This document shows positions 36,839 to 46,403 of a stretch of 64,000 nucleotides of DNA, piece by piece. Position 1 is the stretch's first letter. Each line of letters starts with the position of its first letter. Below the pieces are notes generated by a model. It made no database searches. It had not been told where the DNA came from and saw nothing but the letters and a program-made list of their open reading frames with translations. This DNA is from Denitratimonas sp037478135 (lineage in GTDB: Bacteria > Pseudomonadota > Gammaproteobacteria > Xanthomonadales > Xanthomonadaceae), in NCBI RefSeq assembly GCF_037478135.1, contig NZ_JBBHDV010000002.1, positions 186,001-250,000 of the forward strand, written 5' to 3'. A program made the position numbers and the translations under genes.

Positions 36839-39109
36839 ATGTCCAGCACCGCCATTCCTGCCCGTCAGCGCGGCCTCAACCGCGCGGAAATCTGCGATCG
36901 CAATTTCATCGAGTTTGTCGAACAGTGGGGCGGCGTGCCGCATCCCGCGCCGGCGCCTGACGCGCCGGTCCTGCCGGGCAGCGGCTGCAGCGCGACAGAC
37001 TTCATCGAGCTGTTCGAATCGCAACTGGTCAGCCGTCATCTGGACCTGATGGCGCGCGTGCTGCGGGTCAAGAACAAGGTGTTCTACACCATCGGCAGCT
37101 CCGGTCACGAAGGCAATGCGATGGTGGCGCGCCTCACCCGCCATACGGATCCGGCCTTCCTGCACTACCGCTCCGGTGGTTTCATGGCCGAGCGCTTCCG
37201 CAAGCTGCCGGATATGGATCCGGTGATGGATTCGGCCCTGAGCTTTGCCGCGAGCGCTGAGGATCCGGCCTCGGGCGGGCGCCACAAGGTCTGGGGCAGC
37301 AAGCCCTTGTGGGTCTTGCCGCAGACATCGACCATCGCCTCGCATCTGCCGAAGGCACTGGGCACCGCGGTCGCGATCGAACAGGCGCGCCGCATCGGCC
37401 ACGAACTGCCGATTCCGGACGATTCGATCGCGATCTGCTCGTTTGGCGATGCCAGCTCCAACCACGCCACCGCACAGACGGCGTTCAATGCGGCCGCGTG
37501 GACGGCCTACCAGAAGCTGCCCGCGCCGGTGCTGTTCGTGTGCGAGGACAACGGCATCGGCATCTCGGTGAAAACCCCGTCCGGCTGGATCGCACGCAAC
37601 TTCGCCCAGCGGCCGGACCTGGACTATTTCTACGCCGATGGCCTGGATCTGGCCTCCGGATATGCCGATGTGCAGCGCGCGGTCGAGCACTGCCGCCGCA
37701 CGCGTCGGCCGACGTTCCTGCATCTGCGGACCACGCGCATCATGGGCCACGCCGGCACCGACTTCGAGATCGAATGGCGGCCGCTGGAGGAACTGGTGGC
37801 GGTCGAGGCCACCGATCCGCTGCTGCGTTCGGCCGCGATCGCGCTGCAGTCCGGCCTGTACACGAAGGAAACGCTGCTGGCCGCCTATGAAGCGATGCGG
37901 CAGCGCTGTTTCGCCGCGGCCGAGGAGGCCGATCGCCGCCCGAAGATCGAAACCCTGGAGCAGGTCATGGCGCCGCTGGCGCCGTACACCCCCGATGCCG
38001 TCCAGGCCGAAGCGCAGCGCGCCGATTATGCCGATGCCCGGATCAAGGCGTTCGGCGGTGAGGCCGCATTGCCGGAACACTCGCCGCCGCGGCATCTGGC
38101 GATCCAGATCAACCAGGCCCTGCACGAGCTGATGGCCAAGTATCCGGAAACGCTGCTGTTTGGCGAGGACGTTGCGCAGAAGGGCGGTGTCTACACCGTC
38201 ACCAAGGGCCTGCACAAAACCTTCAAGGGCGCGCGCGTGTTCAACACGCTGCTGGACGAGACGATGATCCTCGGCCTGGCCCAGGGCTACGCCAACATGG
38301 GCATGCTGCCGCTGCCGGAAATCCAGTATCTGGCCTATTTCCACAACGCCTGCGACCAGATTCGTGGCGAAGCGGCGTCGCTCCAGTTCTTCAGCAACAA
38401 CCAGTATCGCAACCCGATGCTGGTGCGCATCGCCGGGCTTGGCTATCAGCGCGGCTTTGGCGGGCATTTCCACAACGACAATTCGATTGCGGCGCTGCGC
38501 GACATTCCGGGCCTGGTGGTCGGTTGCCCCAGCCGTGGCGACGACGCGGCCACGATGCTGCGCACCTTGGCGGCGCTGGCCAAGGTCGACGGTCGCGTGG
38601 CGGTGTTCCTTGAGCCGATCGCGCTGTACATGACCAAGGATCTGCATGAAGCCGGTGATGGCGGCTGGCTGTTCTCCTATCCGGCGCCGGGCGAGGCGAT
38701 GGTGCTGGGCGAGCCGCGTGTGTACGAGCCGCAGGCCAGCGATCTGCTGATCATTTCCTACGGCAATGGCGTTCCGATGGCGTTGCGGGCCGCGAAGGCG
38801 CTGGCCGAATCGCAAGGCGCCCGGGTGCGGGTGCTGGATCTGCGCTGGTTGCAGCCGCTCAATGCCGATGCCATCGCCGAACACGCGCGCGCCTGCGCCC
38901 GGGTGCTGATCGTGGATGAAGGCCGCCGCAGCGCATCGGTGGGCGAGGGCGTGTTCACCGCGCTGGTTGAGGCTGGCCTTGCTGATCGCCCGATCGCGCG
39001 CGTGGTTGGCGCCGATACGTACACGCCGCTCGCGGGTGCGGCCTTCCTGGTGCTGCCTTCCGATGCGCAGGTGCTGGATGCCGCCACGGAGCTGCTCGCC
39101 AAGCAGTAA
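36839..39109 (+). CDS. 2-oxoacid dehydrogenase E1, fused alpha and beta subunits
   Basis: ATG 36839 gives 756 residues. The N-terminal half (about 1-400) is an E1 alpha domain with the thiamine diphosphate motif FGDASSNHATAQTAFNAAAW and CEDNGIGISV. The second half (about 415-756) is an E1 beta domain with LLFGEDVAQKGGVYTVTKGL and LPLPEIQYLAYFHNACDQIR. Fusions of this sort occur in Xanthomonads, and the closest relatives act on branched-chain 2-oxo acids. No E2 or E3 gene is next to it, so the substrate remains an inference. A -10-like TAGAAT is at 36771. Confidence 0.9.
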   Translation: MSSTAIPARQRGLNRAEICDRNFIEFVEQWGGVPHPAPAPDAPVLPGSGCSATDFIELFESQLVSRHLDLMARVLRVKNKVFYTIGSSGHEGNAMVARLTRHTDPAFLHYRSGGFMAERFRKLPDMDPVMDSALSFAASAEDPASGGRHKVWGSKPLWVLPQTSTIASHLPKALGTAVAIEQARRIGHELPIPDDSIAICSFGDASSNHATAQTAFNAAAWTAYQKLPAPVLFVCEDNGIGISVKTPSGWIARNFAQRPDLDYFYADGLDLASGYADVQRAVEHCRRTRRPTFLHLRTTRIMGHAGTDFEIEWRPLEELVAVEATDPLLRSAAIALQSGLYTKETLLAAYEAMRQRCFAAAEEADRRPKIETLEQVMAPLAPYTPDAVQAEAQRADYADARIKAFGGEAALPEHSPPRHLAIQINQALHELMAKYPETLLFGEDVAQKGGVYTVTKGLHKTFKGARVFNTLLDETMILGLAQGYANMGMLPLPEIQYLAYFHNACDQIRGEAASLQFFSNNQYRNPMLVRIAGLGYQRGFGGHFHNDNSIAALRDIPGLVVGCPSRGDDAATMLRTLAALAKVDGRVAVFLEPIALYMTKDLHEAGDGGWLFSYPAPGEAMVLGEPRVYEPQASDLLIISYGNGVPMALRAAKALAESQGARVRVLDLRWLQPLNADAIAEHARACARVLIVDEGRRSASVGEGVFTALVEAGLADRPIARVVGADTYTPLAGAAFLVLPSDAQVLDAATELLAKQ

Positions 39110-39324
39110 GCCTGCGCCGTCGGGTGCCGCGAGCGCGCATTGTCCGGCTCGCGGCCCTGCGGCAACGGCTGCCGCTTCGTCATCGACGGATGGCCGTACA
39201 GCCGGTTGGGCCACAGCAAGCGTGGGCGCAGGGGTCCGCGCTAGAATGGGCACGTTTGCGAGGCGGTGATGGCGGCCGGGCAGCTTGGCTGGCGTCACCT
39301 TGTTGACCCGATGATGCCGCGTAC

Positions 39325-40221
39325 ATGACCCAGACCCAGCCCCTTGCGATCCTTTTCGCCGATGTCAGTGGCAGCACGCGCCTGTTTGAAGAGCGCGGCG
39401 ATGTCGAGGCGCGTCGCATCATCGCCGGCATCATCGCGGCGATGAGCGAGATTGCGTGCGCCAACGGCGGCACGGTGATCAAGACCATCGGCGACGAGGT
39501 GATGTGTACCTTCCCGGCGGCGGTCGATGCGGTCAATGCCGCCTGCCAGATGCAGCGGCGCACCACGCAGGATCCGGAATTCACCCGTGACGGGCTCGGT
39601 ATCCGCATCGGCATGCACCATGGCGATGCGCTGCTGGAAGACGGCGATGTCTATGGTGATGCGGTCAACACCGCCGCGCGCATGGCCTCGCTGGCCAAGC
39701 GCGACCAGATCGTCACCACGGCCAGCACCTTCCGCGGCGCGACCAGCGTGGGCGGCGTGCGCTCGCGCAGTCTTGGCCGTACGCGGGTCAGCGGCAAGCT
39801 GCTGCCGATCGAGATCGTGGATGTGATCTGGCAGGAGGACACCTCCAACATCACGCTGGTGCAGAGCGTGATCCGCATGGATGACGGCAGCGACCGGGCG
39901 CATACGCTGACACTGCGTTTCCGCGGCCGGGTGATCGAACTTTCACCGAACTCGCCGCCGTTCACGATGGGCCGCGATGCGACCAATGCGCTGGTGGTGG
40001 ATGCCGAGTGGGTCAGCCGCAACCACGCGGCCATCGAGTTCAAGAACGGCTGCTACATGCTGGCCGATCGCAGCACCAATGCCACTTATGTGCAGTTCGA
40101 AGGAGACGAAGAACTGCGCTTGCATCGTGACGAAGTCCATCTGCGCCGCACCGGTGCGGTGAGCCTGGGCCAGCCGATCCAGACCGGCCCGGCCGATGTG
40201 CTGTATTTCCAGTGCGGCTGA
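39325..40221 (+). CDS. Class III adenylate cyclase with C-terminal FHA domain
   Basis: The 298-residue soluble protein has a cyclase domain at about 1-165. Metal-binding aspartates are in LFADVSGSTRLF and KTIGDEVMCTF. The Lys in VIKTIGD and the Asp in YGDAVNTAARM suggest ATP rather than GTP specificity, and the N-x3-R transition-state pair is intact. An FHA domain follows (about 190-295): FTMGRDATNALVV, WVSRNHAAIEF and LADRSTNATYV. It should bind phosphothreonine, so cyclic AMP synthesis may respond to a Ser/Thr kinase. The next gene starts 3 bp after its stop. Confidence 0.92.
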   Translation: MTQTQPLAILFADVSGSTRLFEERGDVEARRIIAGIIAAMSEIACANGGTVIKTIGDEVMCTFPAAVDAVNAACQMQRRTTQDPEFTRDGLGIRIGMHHGDALLEDGDVYGDAVNTAARMASLAKRDQIVTTASTFRGATSVGGVRSRSLGRTRVSGKLLPIEIVDVIWQEDTSNITLVQSVIRMDDGSDRAHTLTLRFRGRVIELSPNSPPFTMGRDATNALVVDAEWVSRNHAAIEFKNGCYMLADRSTNATYVQFEGDEELRLHRDEVHLRRTGAVSLGQPIQTGPADVLYFQCG

Positions 40222-40223
40222 GC

Positions 40224-41831
40224 ATGCGCGCCAGCACGAGTGGTTCGGGGCCGGCCATGGGCCTGTCGCGATTGCTCGTGCTTGTGGCATTGCTGATGGC
40301 CTTCGGCAACGCGCTGGCCGATGTCGCGCGCGGCCGGGTGTTTGTTGACACCAACGGCAATGGCCGCCGCGATGCCGGTGAAGCCGGCGTGGCCGGCGTA
40401 AAGCTGTCCAATGGCCGCGATATCGTGCGCACCGATGTGGATGGGCGTTACCGCATCGAGCTGCGCGAAGGCGACACGCTGTTCCTGATCAAGCCTCCCG
40501 GGCACGATGTGCCGATGCGCGCCGATGGGCTGCCGGACGTCTGGCGTCACCATTTCCCCAAGGGATCGGCCGCGCTGCGCTATGGCGGCATCGCGCGCAG
40601 TTCGGCGCGGCGCAGCGACTTTGCGTTGTTGCCGCCCACGCATCAGGCGGATGCGGAACCGCGCCTGCTGGTGTTCGCCGATCCACAGGTGCGCAGCCTG
40701 GAGGAAGTCGAGTATTACCGCCGCAGCATCGTGGAGCCGGCGCGGCGGCACGAAGGCATCGTGTTGGGGCTGACCCTGGGCGATGTGGTCAACGACACGC
40801 TGGACCTGTATCCGGCGCTGAATCGTGTCACCACCAGTCTGGGCATTCCCTGGCTGCATGCGCCGGGCAACCATGACATCGATTTCGATATGCCGGACGA
40901 CGCCGGTTCGTTGATCAACTTCCGCCGCACCTTCGGCCCGGATACCGTCGCGTGGGAACTGCCCGGCCACGCCTTCATCGTGCTGGACGACGTGATCTGG
41001 CAGCCGCACACCTCGCCCCGCTATATCGGCGGCCTGCGAGAGGATCAGTTCACCTTCCTGGAAAACTATCTGGCGACGCTGGCCGACGACACGCGCGTGG
41101 TGATGGCGCTGCATATTCCGCTGTTCGACGACCCCGGAGAAACCTTCCGCCATGCCGACCGGGCGCGCCTGTTCGAACTGCTGCGGCGTTTTCCGCGGCC
41201 GCTGATCCTGAGTGGCCACACCCACGCGCAGCAGCACTATTTCCATGGGCCCGAGAACGGCTGGCACGGCGCCGAACCGCTGCATGAATACAACGTCGGC
41301 GCCACATGCGGAGGCTACTGGAGCGGTTTGCCCGATGCCGAAGGCCTGCCCGATGCACGCATGGAGGACGGCACGCCGAACGGTTATGCGGTGGTGCAGC
41401 TGGGCGAAAACGATATCCGCACGCGTTACCACGCCTCGCGCGGACGGGACGAGCTGCGCATCGGCCTGACCTCGCCCGGAGTGTTGCGTCGTGGTGCCTA
41501 TCCGGCCTATTCGCTTTATGCGAATGTCTACGGCGCCGAGCCGGATGCGCGGGTCGAATATCGCATCGGGGACGGCCCGTGGCAGCCGATGACGCGGGTT
41601 CAGGACCCGGATCCGGCACTGGTGGCGCTGAATCTGGACGATATGCGTGCAGCCGGTCTGCGTTCCTTCGATCGCGCCGTGATGGCGCGTCCCACGCAGC
41701 ATCTGTGGAGTGCCCGCCTGCCGACGGACCTGGATGCGGGTGAACACGAAATCCAGGTGCGCGCACACAGCCGCTTCGAGGGCGTGATCCACGCGACCAG
41801 CTCCTATCGGCTCGACGAGTGGGAGCCTTGA
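40224..41831 (+). CDS. Secreted calcineurin-like phosphoesterase with MetallophosN/C-type flanking domains
   Basis: ATG 40224 gives 535 residues; ATG 40257 would trim 11. A signal peptide ends near GNALA. The N-terminal beta domain contains GRVFVDTNGNGRRDAGEAGV, a calcium-binding SdrD-B-like repeat as in MetallophosN. The phosphoesterase core has FADPQV, GLTLGDVVND, HAPGNHDIDFD, MALHIPLFD and LSGHTHAQQH, the full metal-ligand set. A beta-rich C-terminal domain matches the MetallophosC layout. It should hydrolyse a phosphomonoester or diester in the periplasm. It lies between a cyclase and a GDPD gene with overlapping ends. Confidence 0.9.
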   Translation: MRASTSGSGPAMGLSRLLVLVALLMAFGNALADVARGRVFVDTNGNGRRDAGEAGVAGVKLSNGRDIVRTDVDGRYRIELREGDTLFLIKPPGHDVPMRADGLPDVWRHHFPKGSAALRYGGIARSSARRSDFALLPPTHQADAEPRLLVFADPQVRSLEEVEYYRRSIVEPARRHEGIVLGLTLGDVVNDTLDLYPALNRVTTSLGIPWLHAPGNHDIDFDMPDDAGSLINFRRTFGPDTVAWELPGHAFIVLDDVIWQPHTSPRYIGGLREDQFTFLENYLATLADDTRVVMALHIPLFDDPGETFRHADRARLFELLRRFPRPLILSGHTHAQQHYFHGPENGWHGAEPLHEYNVGATCGGYWSGLPDAEGLPDARMEDGTPNGYAVVQLGENDIRTRYHASRGRDELRIGLTSPGVLRRGAYPAYSLYANVYGAEPDARVEYRIGDGPWQPMTRVQDPDPALVALNLDDMRAAGLRSFDRAVMARPTQHLWSARLPTDLDAGEHEIQVRAHSRFEGVIHATSSYRLDEWEP

Positions 41832-42739
41832 TGCGCTGGGCCACGCTGGATGGCGCCGCGCCGCGCATCATCGCGCACCGCGGCGCCAGCGGGGTGTTGC
41901 CCGAGCACACGCTGGAGGCATACGCCAAGGCACTGGAGCAGGGCGCGGATGTGGTCGAGCCGGATCTGGTGGTGTCCGGTGATGGGCAGTTGATCGCACG
42001 GCACGACCGCAATCTGGCGCGCAGCACCGATGTTGCCGCACGCCCGCAATTCGCCTCGTTGCGTCGCGACGGGGACTGGTGGATCGAGGATCTGGAGCTG
42101 GCCGACATCGCCCAGTTGCGTGCGGTGCAGCCGTTTCCATCCCGCGATCATCAACATGACGGCAAATTCCGCATTCCAACCTTTGCCGCGGTGCTGCTGT
42201 GGGCCGAATCGGTGGCGCGCGCGCGTGGCGAGCCGGTGACCTTGTATCCGGAATTGAAATTGCCGGCGTTTTTCGAAGCGCATGGCAAGGACCCGTGCGG
42301 GCGCTTCCTGTCGCTGGTGCGACAGCGCAATCCACTGCGGGTGCGGCTGTGGCTGCAATGTTTCGAACTGGAACCGTTGCTGCGCCTGCGTGACACCGCC
42401 GAGGTGCCGGTGTTCCTGTTGCTGGACCGCGGCGCGCCGTGGCGCCGGCTGATTGCGGCGCACGCCGGGCAAGTCGATGGTTTCGGAGTCCACAAGAGCC
42501 TGCTGCAGGACGTGGACGGCAGCAGCAGTGGACTGGTCGACATGGCGCACGAGCGGGGCTTGCAGGTGCATGCCTTCACCTATCGCGATGACGACCCGGC
42601 GCCCGGATTCATCTCGCTGGCCGAGGAGCTGGATGTCGCCTTCGCGATGGGCGTGGATGGCCTGTTCTGCGATTTTCCCGATATCGCGGTGGCCTTGCGC
42701 GAGCGCTTTGCGCTGCATGGCGGGTGCCACCGGGGATAG
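41831..42739 (+). CDS. Glycerophosphodiester phosphodiesterase
   Basis: The start ATG 41831 overlaps the previous stop (TGATG). The 302-residue protein has IIAHRGASGVLPEHTLEAY, VVEPDLVVSGDGQLIARHD (catalytic His, Glu, Asp) and LYPELKLPAFF. A late VDGLFCDFPDIAV completes the barrel. It cleaves glycerophosphodiesters to sn-glycerol 3-phosphate and alcohol. No clear signal peptide is visible, in contrast to its upstream neighbour. The family length matches GlpQ-type enzymes without the leader. Confidence 0.9.
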   Translation: MRWATLDGAAPRIIAHRGASGVLPEHTLEAYAKALEQGADVVEPDLVVSGDGQLIARHDRNLARSTDVAARPQFASLRRDGDWWIEDLELADIAQLRAVQPFPSRDHQHDGKFRIPTFAAVLLWAESVARARGEPVTLYPELKLPAFFEAHGKDPCGRFLSLVRQRNPLRVRLWLQCFELEPLLRLRDTAEVPVFLLLDRGAPWRRLIAAHAGQVDGFGVHKSLLQDVDGSSSGLVDMAHERGLQVHAFTYRDDDPAPGFISLAEELDVAFAMGVDGLFCDFPDIAVALRERFALHGGCHRG

Positions 42740-42829
42740 CCCCGGTCCTGGCGTGGATGGCCCGTGCGGAACACGACCAGTGACTTCCGGGCCAGCCACG
42801 GATCGGAAAGCCGGTGTTAATCTCCGGGC

Positions 42830-44557
42830 ATGCTTTCGATTTCCCCGCGCTTTCTGCCCGGCCTGCGCACCGGCGTCCTGCTTTCCTCCCTGTTTGCCAT
42901 CGCACTGCTGAGCGGCTGCTCCGGCGGCACGGCGGCGTCCGGCGATGATGCGGCCACATCGGCGCAGCAGCGCTGGAATTTGCCCGAGCTGCGCTTCACC
43001 GAAGACGGCCTGCCGCATCCGGACATCCTGGCCGAACGCCAGGTCCTGCACCGCGGCAACGGCTCGCAGCCGCAGGGGTTGGACCCGCATCTGACCGAAG
43101 GCGTGCCCGATGCCAACGTGCAGCGCGATCTGTTTGAAGGGCTGGTCAGCGCCGGCCCGGATGTCGCGCTGGAGCCGGGTGTGGCAGAACGCTGGGAGAT
43201 CAGCGAGGACGGCACCCGCTACGTTTTCCATCTGCGCCACGATGCCAAATGGTCGAATGGCGAGCCGATGACGTCAGCCGATTGGGTCTACAGCTTCCGC
43301 CGCGTGCTGGATCCGCAGACCGGTTCCAAGTACGCGATGATCCTGTCGCCAATCGTCAACGCACGCCAGGTCATGGGCGGAGAACTGCCGCCCGAGCAGA
43401 TCGGCGTCACCGCGCTGGACGATTACACGCTGGAAATCCGGCTCAACGCGCCGGCGCCGTATTTCCTCGAACTGCTGACCCACAACAGCGCCTATCCGGT
43501 GCATCGTGCCTCGGTTGAGCGCCACGGCGACACGCACGCCCGCGCCGGCAACCTGGTCAGCAATGGCGCCTACCGGCTCGAGGAGCTGGTGATGCAGTCG
43601 CACATCAGGCTGGTGCGGAATCCGCACTACTACGACAACCACCGAACCATCATCGACGAGGTGTATTTCTACCCGATCGAGGATCAGGCCGCCGAGCTCA
43701 AGCGTTACCGCGCCAACGAGCTGGACATGACCTACGAGGTGCCGAACGCGCAGTTCGACTGGATCTCGGCCAACCTCGGCGACGAACTGACGGTGTCGAC
43801 CTATTTCGGCACCTACTACTTCGGCTTCAACACCTCGCGCGCGCCGTTCGATGACATCCGCGTGCGCCAGGCGTTGGCGCTGACGATTGACCGGGACATC
43901 ATCACCGACAAGCTGACCCGCTTCGGCGAGGTGCCGGCCTACAGCTTCACCCCGCCCGGCGTGCCCGGTTTCGATTACGCGTCGGTGCAGCCGGAGTGGG
44001 CCGATTGGAGCCAGCAGCAGCGCAACGAGCGCGCACGCGAACTGCTGGCGCAGGCCGGCTTCGATGAGGCCAACCCGCTGGCGCTGGAGATCCGCTACAA
44101 CACGCACCAGAACCACAAGAAGATCGCGCTGGGCATCGCCGCGATGTGGAAACAGGCATTGGGCGTGCGCGCCACGCTGATCAACGAGGAATTTCGCGTG
44201 TTCCTGGCCAACCGCCGCCAGCGTTCGCTGACACAGGTGGTGCGTATCGGCTGGATCGGCGACTACCTGGACCCGACCAATTTCCTTGATCTGTACCACT
44301 CGCAGAACGCGCAGAACGACGTGGCCTACGAGGAGCCGCGCTACGACGCGCTGCTGGCACAGGCCGCGGTCACCGCCGATCCGGCGCAGCGCATGCGTGT
44401 ATTGGAAGAAGCCGAACGCACCCTGCTGGGCGATTACCCGATCGCGCCGATCTACACCTACGTCAGCAAGCGCGTGGTCAAGCCCTATGTGCGTGGCTGG
44501 CAACCCAACGCCAGCGACCACCATCGCAGTCGCCATATGTACATCCTGAAACACTGA
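42830..44557 (+). CDS. oppA: Oligopeptide ABC transporter substrate-binding lipoprotein
   Basis: The 575-residue lipoprotein has the lipobox LLSGCSGG at about residues 28-35. The solute-binding family 5 layout is complete: GSQPQGLDPHLTEGVPDANV, LVSAGPDVALEPGVAERWEI, LRHDAKWSNGEPMTSADWVY and VRQALALTIDRDIITDKL. It would bind peptides in the periplasm. It is the first gene of the four-gene opp operon, 11 bp before the permease. Confidence 0.93.
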   Translation: MLSISPRFLPGLRTGVLLSSLFAIALLSGCSGGTAASGDDAATSAQQRWNLPELRFTEDGLPHPDILAERQVLHRGNGSQPQGLDPHLTEGVPDANVQRDLFEGLVSAGPDVALEPGVAERWEISEDGTRYVFHLRHDAKWSNGEPMTSADWVYSFRRVLDPQTGSKYAMILSPIVNARQVMGGELPPEQIGVTALDDYTLEIRLNAPAPYFLELLTHNSAYPVHRASVERHGDTHARAGNLVSNGAYRLEELVMQSHIRLVRNPHYYDNHRTIIDEVYFYPIEDQAAELKRYRANELDMTYEVPNAQFDWISANLGDELTVSTYFGTYYFGFNTSRAPFDDIRVRQALALTIDRDIITDKLTRFGEVPAYSFTPPGVPGFDYASVQPEWADWSQQQRNERARELLAQAGFDEANPLALEIRYNTHQNHKKIALGIAAMWKQALGVRATLINEEFRVFLANRRQRSLTQVVRIGWIGDYLDPTNFLDLYHSQNAQNDVAYEEPRYDALLAQAAVTADPAQRMRVLEEAERTLLGDYPIAPIYTYVSKRVVKPYVRGWQPNASDHHRSRHMYILKH

Positions 44558-44568
44558 GGAACGCCGCC

Positions 44569-45492
44569 ATGCTCGCCCGTTATCTGCTGCAACGGCTGCT
44601 CGCCGCGATCCCGACGCTGTTCATCCTGCTGACCCTGGCCTTCTTCATGATCCGGCTCGCGCCAGGTGGGCCGTTCGATGGCGACAAGGCCTTGCCGCCG
44701 GAGATCCAGGCCAATCTGGACGCCAAGTACCATCTCGACGAACCGCTCGGCAAACAGTACCTGCGCTATCTGGGGATGATCGTGCGCGGCGATCTGGGGC
44801 CGAGTTTCCAGTACCGCGAGTACAGCGTCACCGAGCTGATCGCGCAGGGCTTTCCGGTATCGCTGAAGCTGGGTTTCAGCGCGCTGGCGGTGGCGCTGCT
44901 GTTCGGTGTGGCGATCGGCTCGATCGCGGCCTGGCGACAGAACACGCGCACCGATTACCTGCTGATGGGCGCGGCCATGACCGGCATCGCGATCCCCAAT
45001 TTCGTGCTGGCGCCGCTGCTGGTGCTGGGCGTGGCGATCACGCTGGGCTGGCTGCCGGCCGGCGGCTGGAACGACGGTGCCTGGCGCAACATGATTCTGC
45101 CGGTGACCGCGTTGGCGCTGCCGTACATGGCCTATGTGGCGCGCCTGACGCGCGGCTCGATGGTCGAAACCCTGGGCTCGGACTACATCCGCACCGCGCG
45201 CGCCAAGGGCCTGCCGGAGTGGCAGGTGCTGATCAAGCACGCGCTGAAGCCGGCGATCCTGCCGGTGGTGTCGTATCTGGGACCGGCCGCGGCCGCGATC
45301 ATCACCGGCTCGGTCGTGATCGAACAGATCTTCGGCCTGCCGGGCATGGGCCGCTATTTCGTGCAGGGCGCGTTGAACCGTGATTACACGCTGGTGATGG
45401 GCGTGGTGGTGTTCATCGGCGTGCTGATCGTGGTGTTCAACCTGATCGTCGATCTGCTGTATGCGCTGATCGATCCGAGGATCCGTTACTGA
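44569..45492 (+). CDS. oppB: Oligopeptide ABC transporter permease OppB
   Basis: The 307-residue membrane protein has six helices and the EAA-type loop (TARAKGLPEWQVLIKHALKP). It starts MLARYLLQRLLAAIPTLFIL, the usual OppB opening. The stop overlaps the oppC start by one base (TGATG). Pairing with OppC gives the membrane channel. Confidence 0.93.
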   Translation: MLARYLLQRLLAAIPTLFILLTLAFFMIRLAPGGPFDGDKALPPEIQANLDAKYHLDEPLGKQYLRYLGMIVRGDLGPSFQYREYSVTELIAQGFPVSLKLGFSALAVALLFGVAIGSIAAWRQNTRTDYLLMGAAMTGIAIPNFVLAPLLVLGVAITLGWLPAGGWNDGAWRNMILPVTALALPYMAYVARLTRGSMVETLGSDYIRTARAKGLPEWQVLIKHALKPAILPVVSYLGPAAAAIITGSVVIEQIFGLPGMGRYFVQGALNRDYTLVMGVVVFIGVLIVVFNLIVDLLYALIDPRIRY

Positions 45493-46403
45493 TGGCCGCT
45501 TCAACTCCTGCCGTGCCCGAGAGCCCGGCCTTCGACAGTGCCGGCGCGGCCAGTGGCCGCAGCCTGTGGCAACTGGCCTGGCGCCGGCTGCGGCGCAACC
45601 GTGCGGCGGTGGCTGCGGCGATCGTGCTGGGTGTGATCGTGCTGCTGGTGTGTTTCGGGCCGCTGCTGTCGGCCTACGATTTCGATACCCCGCACTGGGA
45701 TCTGATCTCGGTGCCGCCGGACTGGCGCAGCGGGCACTGGTTCGGCACCGATGCGATCGGTCGGGATCTTTTCGTGCGCACCCTGTATGGCGGGCGCATG
45801 AGCCTGATGGTGGGCCTGGTGGCGACCGCCGTGGCGCTGCTGATCGGCATCGCCTGGGGCGCGGTGGCCGGCTACATGGGCGGGCGCGTGGACAGCGTGA
45901 TGATGCGCATCGTCGACATCCTCTACGCGCTGCCTTTCATGTTCCTGGTGATCCTGCTGATGGTGGTGTTCGGGCGCAACATCCTGCTGATCTTCGTGGC
46001 GATTGGCAGCTATATCTGGCTCGATATGGCGCGCATCGTGCGCGGCCAGACGCTGAGCCTGAAGCGCAAGGAATTCATCGAGGCGGCGCAGGCGCTGGGC
46101 GTGTCCACGCCGCGCATCCTGCTGCGCCACATCGTGCCGAACCTGCTCGGCATCGTGGTGGTGTACGTGACGCTGACGGTGCCCAAGGTGATCCTGGTGG
46201 AAAGCTTCCTGAGCTTCCTCGGCCTCGGTGTGCAGGAGCCGTATACCTCGTGGGGCGCGCTGGTGAACGAGGGCGCGCAGGATATGGAATATGCACCGTG
46301 GACGTTGGTGTTCCCGGCGGTGTTCCTGGCTGCGACGCTGTTCTGCCTGAACTTCCTCGGCGATGGCCTGCGCGACGCGCTTGATCCGAAGGACCGCCGA
46401 TGA
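45492..46403 (+). CDS. oppC: Oligopeptide ABC transporter permease OppC
   Basis: The 303-residue permease has six membrane helices, the N-terminal OppC extension (LWQLAWRRLRRNRAAVAAAI), HWFGTDAIGRDLFVRTLYGG and the EAA loop FIEAAQALGVSTPRILLRHI. The stop overlaps the ATG of the ATPase gene (ATGA). Confidence 0.93.
   Translation: MAASTPAVPESPAFDSAGAASGRSLWQLAWRRLRRNRAAVAAAIVLGVIVLLVCFGPLLSAYDFDTPHWDLISVPPDWRSGHWFGTDAIGRDLFVRTLYGGRMSLMVGLVATAVALLIGIAWGAVAGYMGGRVDSVMMRIVDILYALPFMFLVILLMVVFGRNILLIFVAIGSYIWLDMARIVRGQTLSLKRKEFIEAAQALGVSTPRILLRHIVPNLLGIVVVYVTLTVPKVILVESFLSFLGLGVQEPYTSWGALVNEGAQDMEYAPWTLVFPAVFLAATLFCLNFLGDGLRDALDPKDRR

Noticed and set aside
36536..39298. Long antisense open frame (about 920 codons) over the fused E1 gene
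   Set aside because: It mirrors the codon pattern of the dehydrogenase in a high-GC region, has no signature motif, and is rich in Arg, His and Gln, as antisense shadows are.
40086..41792. Antisense open frame of about 568 codons over the phosphoesterase
   Set aside because: The metallophosphoesterase motifs on the plus strand are complete; the antisense has no recognisable motif.
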